Assembly (NCBI GenBank): GCA_028622995.1
Contig: JAJQJQ010000005.1
Span: 4,898,001 to 4,962,000 of the forward strand
Direction of reading: 5' to 3'
Length of the DNA stretch: 64,000 nt
Origin: Panagrolaimus kolymaensis
Taxonomy: Eukaryota > Nematoda > Chromadorea > Rhabditida > Panagrolaimidae
Under the pieces are notes generated by a model, which searched no databases, was not told the origin of the DNA, and worked only from the letters and a program-made list of their open reading frames with translations. The position numbers and the translations under genes were made by a program. Shown in pieces: positions 63,401 through 64,000 of the stretch (positions are counted from its first letter, which is position 1; every line of letters begins with the position of its first letter).

Positions 63401-64000
63401 TGGTAGTTGATGGCCCATGAAAAAAAAAATAAGAAAGCTTATGCTTTGAAAAGAAAAAAGCAAGCGGTTGATGTTGGTGGAAAAAAAGACAAAAAGAAAA
63501 GAAATGCATCTCTTTTTTTGATTTACAAAGATCAATATTTTGATTTTTTTTATTGACTCAAAAAAGTGTCAACGATTCAAATATATTTTTTATTTTTCAA
63601 TGAGTTTTGAATGGGTTTTTTTGTCTTTGCGCTTTTTTTTTTGAGTAAATAAACCATCTTCGCGTGAAACCGCTCAACCCAACCACCACCAATGCTACCA
63701 CCTTTTTTCTTCCCTTTTTTTTTCACTCACTCACGAGGTGAAAAAGAAAAAGCAAGCAAGAAGAAGCGGGTCTCCCAGAAAAAAAATATAATAATGGAAT
63801 CCTCAAAGATGAAAGAAAAAAACAAAATATTGAAAACGTAATTTTTTTTGTACGTTTTTTTCCTTTATGTGTAATCAAACACATACACATTTTTCAAAAA
63901 CCACCAAAATAATGTGACAAAAAAAGAGGAAAGAATATAAATGCTTCCAAACAAAAACCATAAAAAAAAATGAAAAAGAATAATGAGTGTTAGAGGAAAA
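60405..64000. other. Upstream of pde-4, no gene seen
   Basis: About 3.6 kb of AT-rich DNA with long A and T runs. No frame has a recognisable domain, splice context or balanced residue mix. It may include further promoters or first exons of pde-4 that I could not recognise. Confidence 0.45.

Noticed and set aside
1..64000. CRISPR arrays, bacterial operons, prophage or rRNA/tRNA genes
   Set aside because: None seen; spliced genes and animal families throughout show this is eukaryotic nuclear DNA.

Overview
The window is nuclear DNA of a nematode. It is AT-rich with long T and A runs. Genes carry many short introns (about 45-55 bases is common) with GT donors and T-rich TTTTAG/TTTCAG acceptors. 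Several start codons lie just after such an acceptor, as expected for spliced-leader trans-splicing. The content is also worm-like: an MSP-domain sperm protein of the SSP class, JIP-1, a Dishevelled, GCS-1, PDE-4, SAR1 and a RUS-family protein. I cannot name the species; the base composition would suit a Tylenchina-type (clade IV) worm, but that is a guess. All gene models were joined by hand from reading frames, splice consensus and codon phase.

Layout. 1141-8940 (+): ten-exon JIP-1 scaffold. 9252-9636 (+): two-exon sperm MSP-domain protein with a TATA box. 9728-11137 (-): APMAP/strictosidine-synthase-like propeller. 13805-14669 (+): secreted cysteine-motif protein. 15240-16880: nested repeats including a 22-base minisatellite. 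17306-17644 (+): doubtful small membrane protein. 22217-24012 (+): Dishevelled-type DIX-PDZ protein with no DEP domain. 25749-24283 (-): PLAT protein followed 141 bases later by a small membrane protein, a likely trans-spliced operon. 26335-26943 (+): intronless SAR1 GTPase. 26944-33466: mostly gene-poor, with a 349-base foldback element at 30932-31280 and one doubtful mini-gene. 33467-33811 (+): secreted peptide precursor. 34036-35445 and 35754-36165 (-): nematode secreted protein and complex I subunit NDUFB3. 36763-37584 (+): NUS1. 38182-40549 (+): glutamate-cysteine ligase. 42164-43427 (-): small membrane protein. 45174-47257 (+): fucokinase-type GHMP kinase. 47599-49054 (+): RUS/DUF647 protein. 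49789-60404 (-): cAMP phosphodiesterase PDE-4 with three alternative first exons. 60405-64000: no gene seen.

The genes do not form one pathway. Signalling scaffolds and enzymes (JIP-1, Dishevelled, PDE-4) sit among housekeeping genes for secretion (SAR1), dolichol synthesis (NUS1), glutathione synthesis (GCS), respiration (NDUFB3) and fucose salvage. The most notable points are the DEP-less Dishevelled, the phase-matched alternative PDE-4 promoters, the foldback element, and the compact PLAT/membrane-protein operon. I did not find a clearly new multi-gene system.
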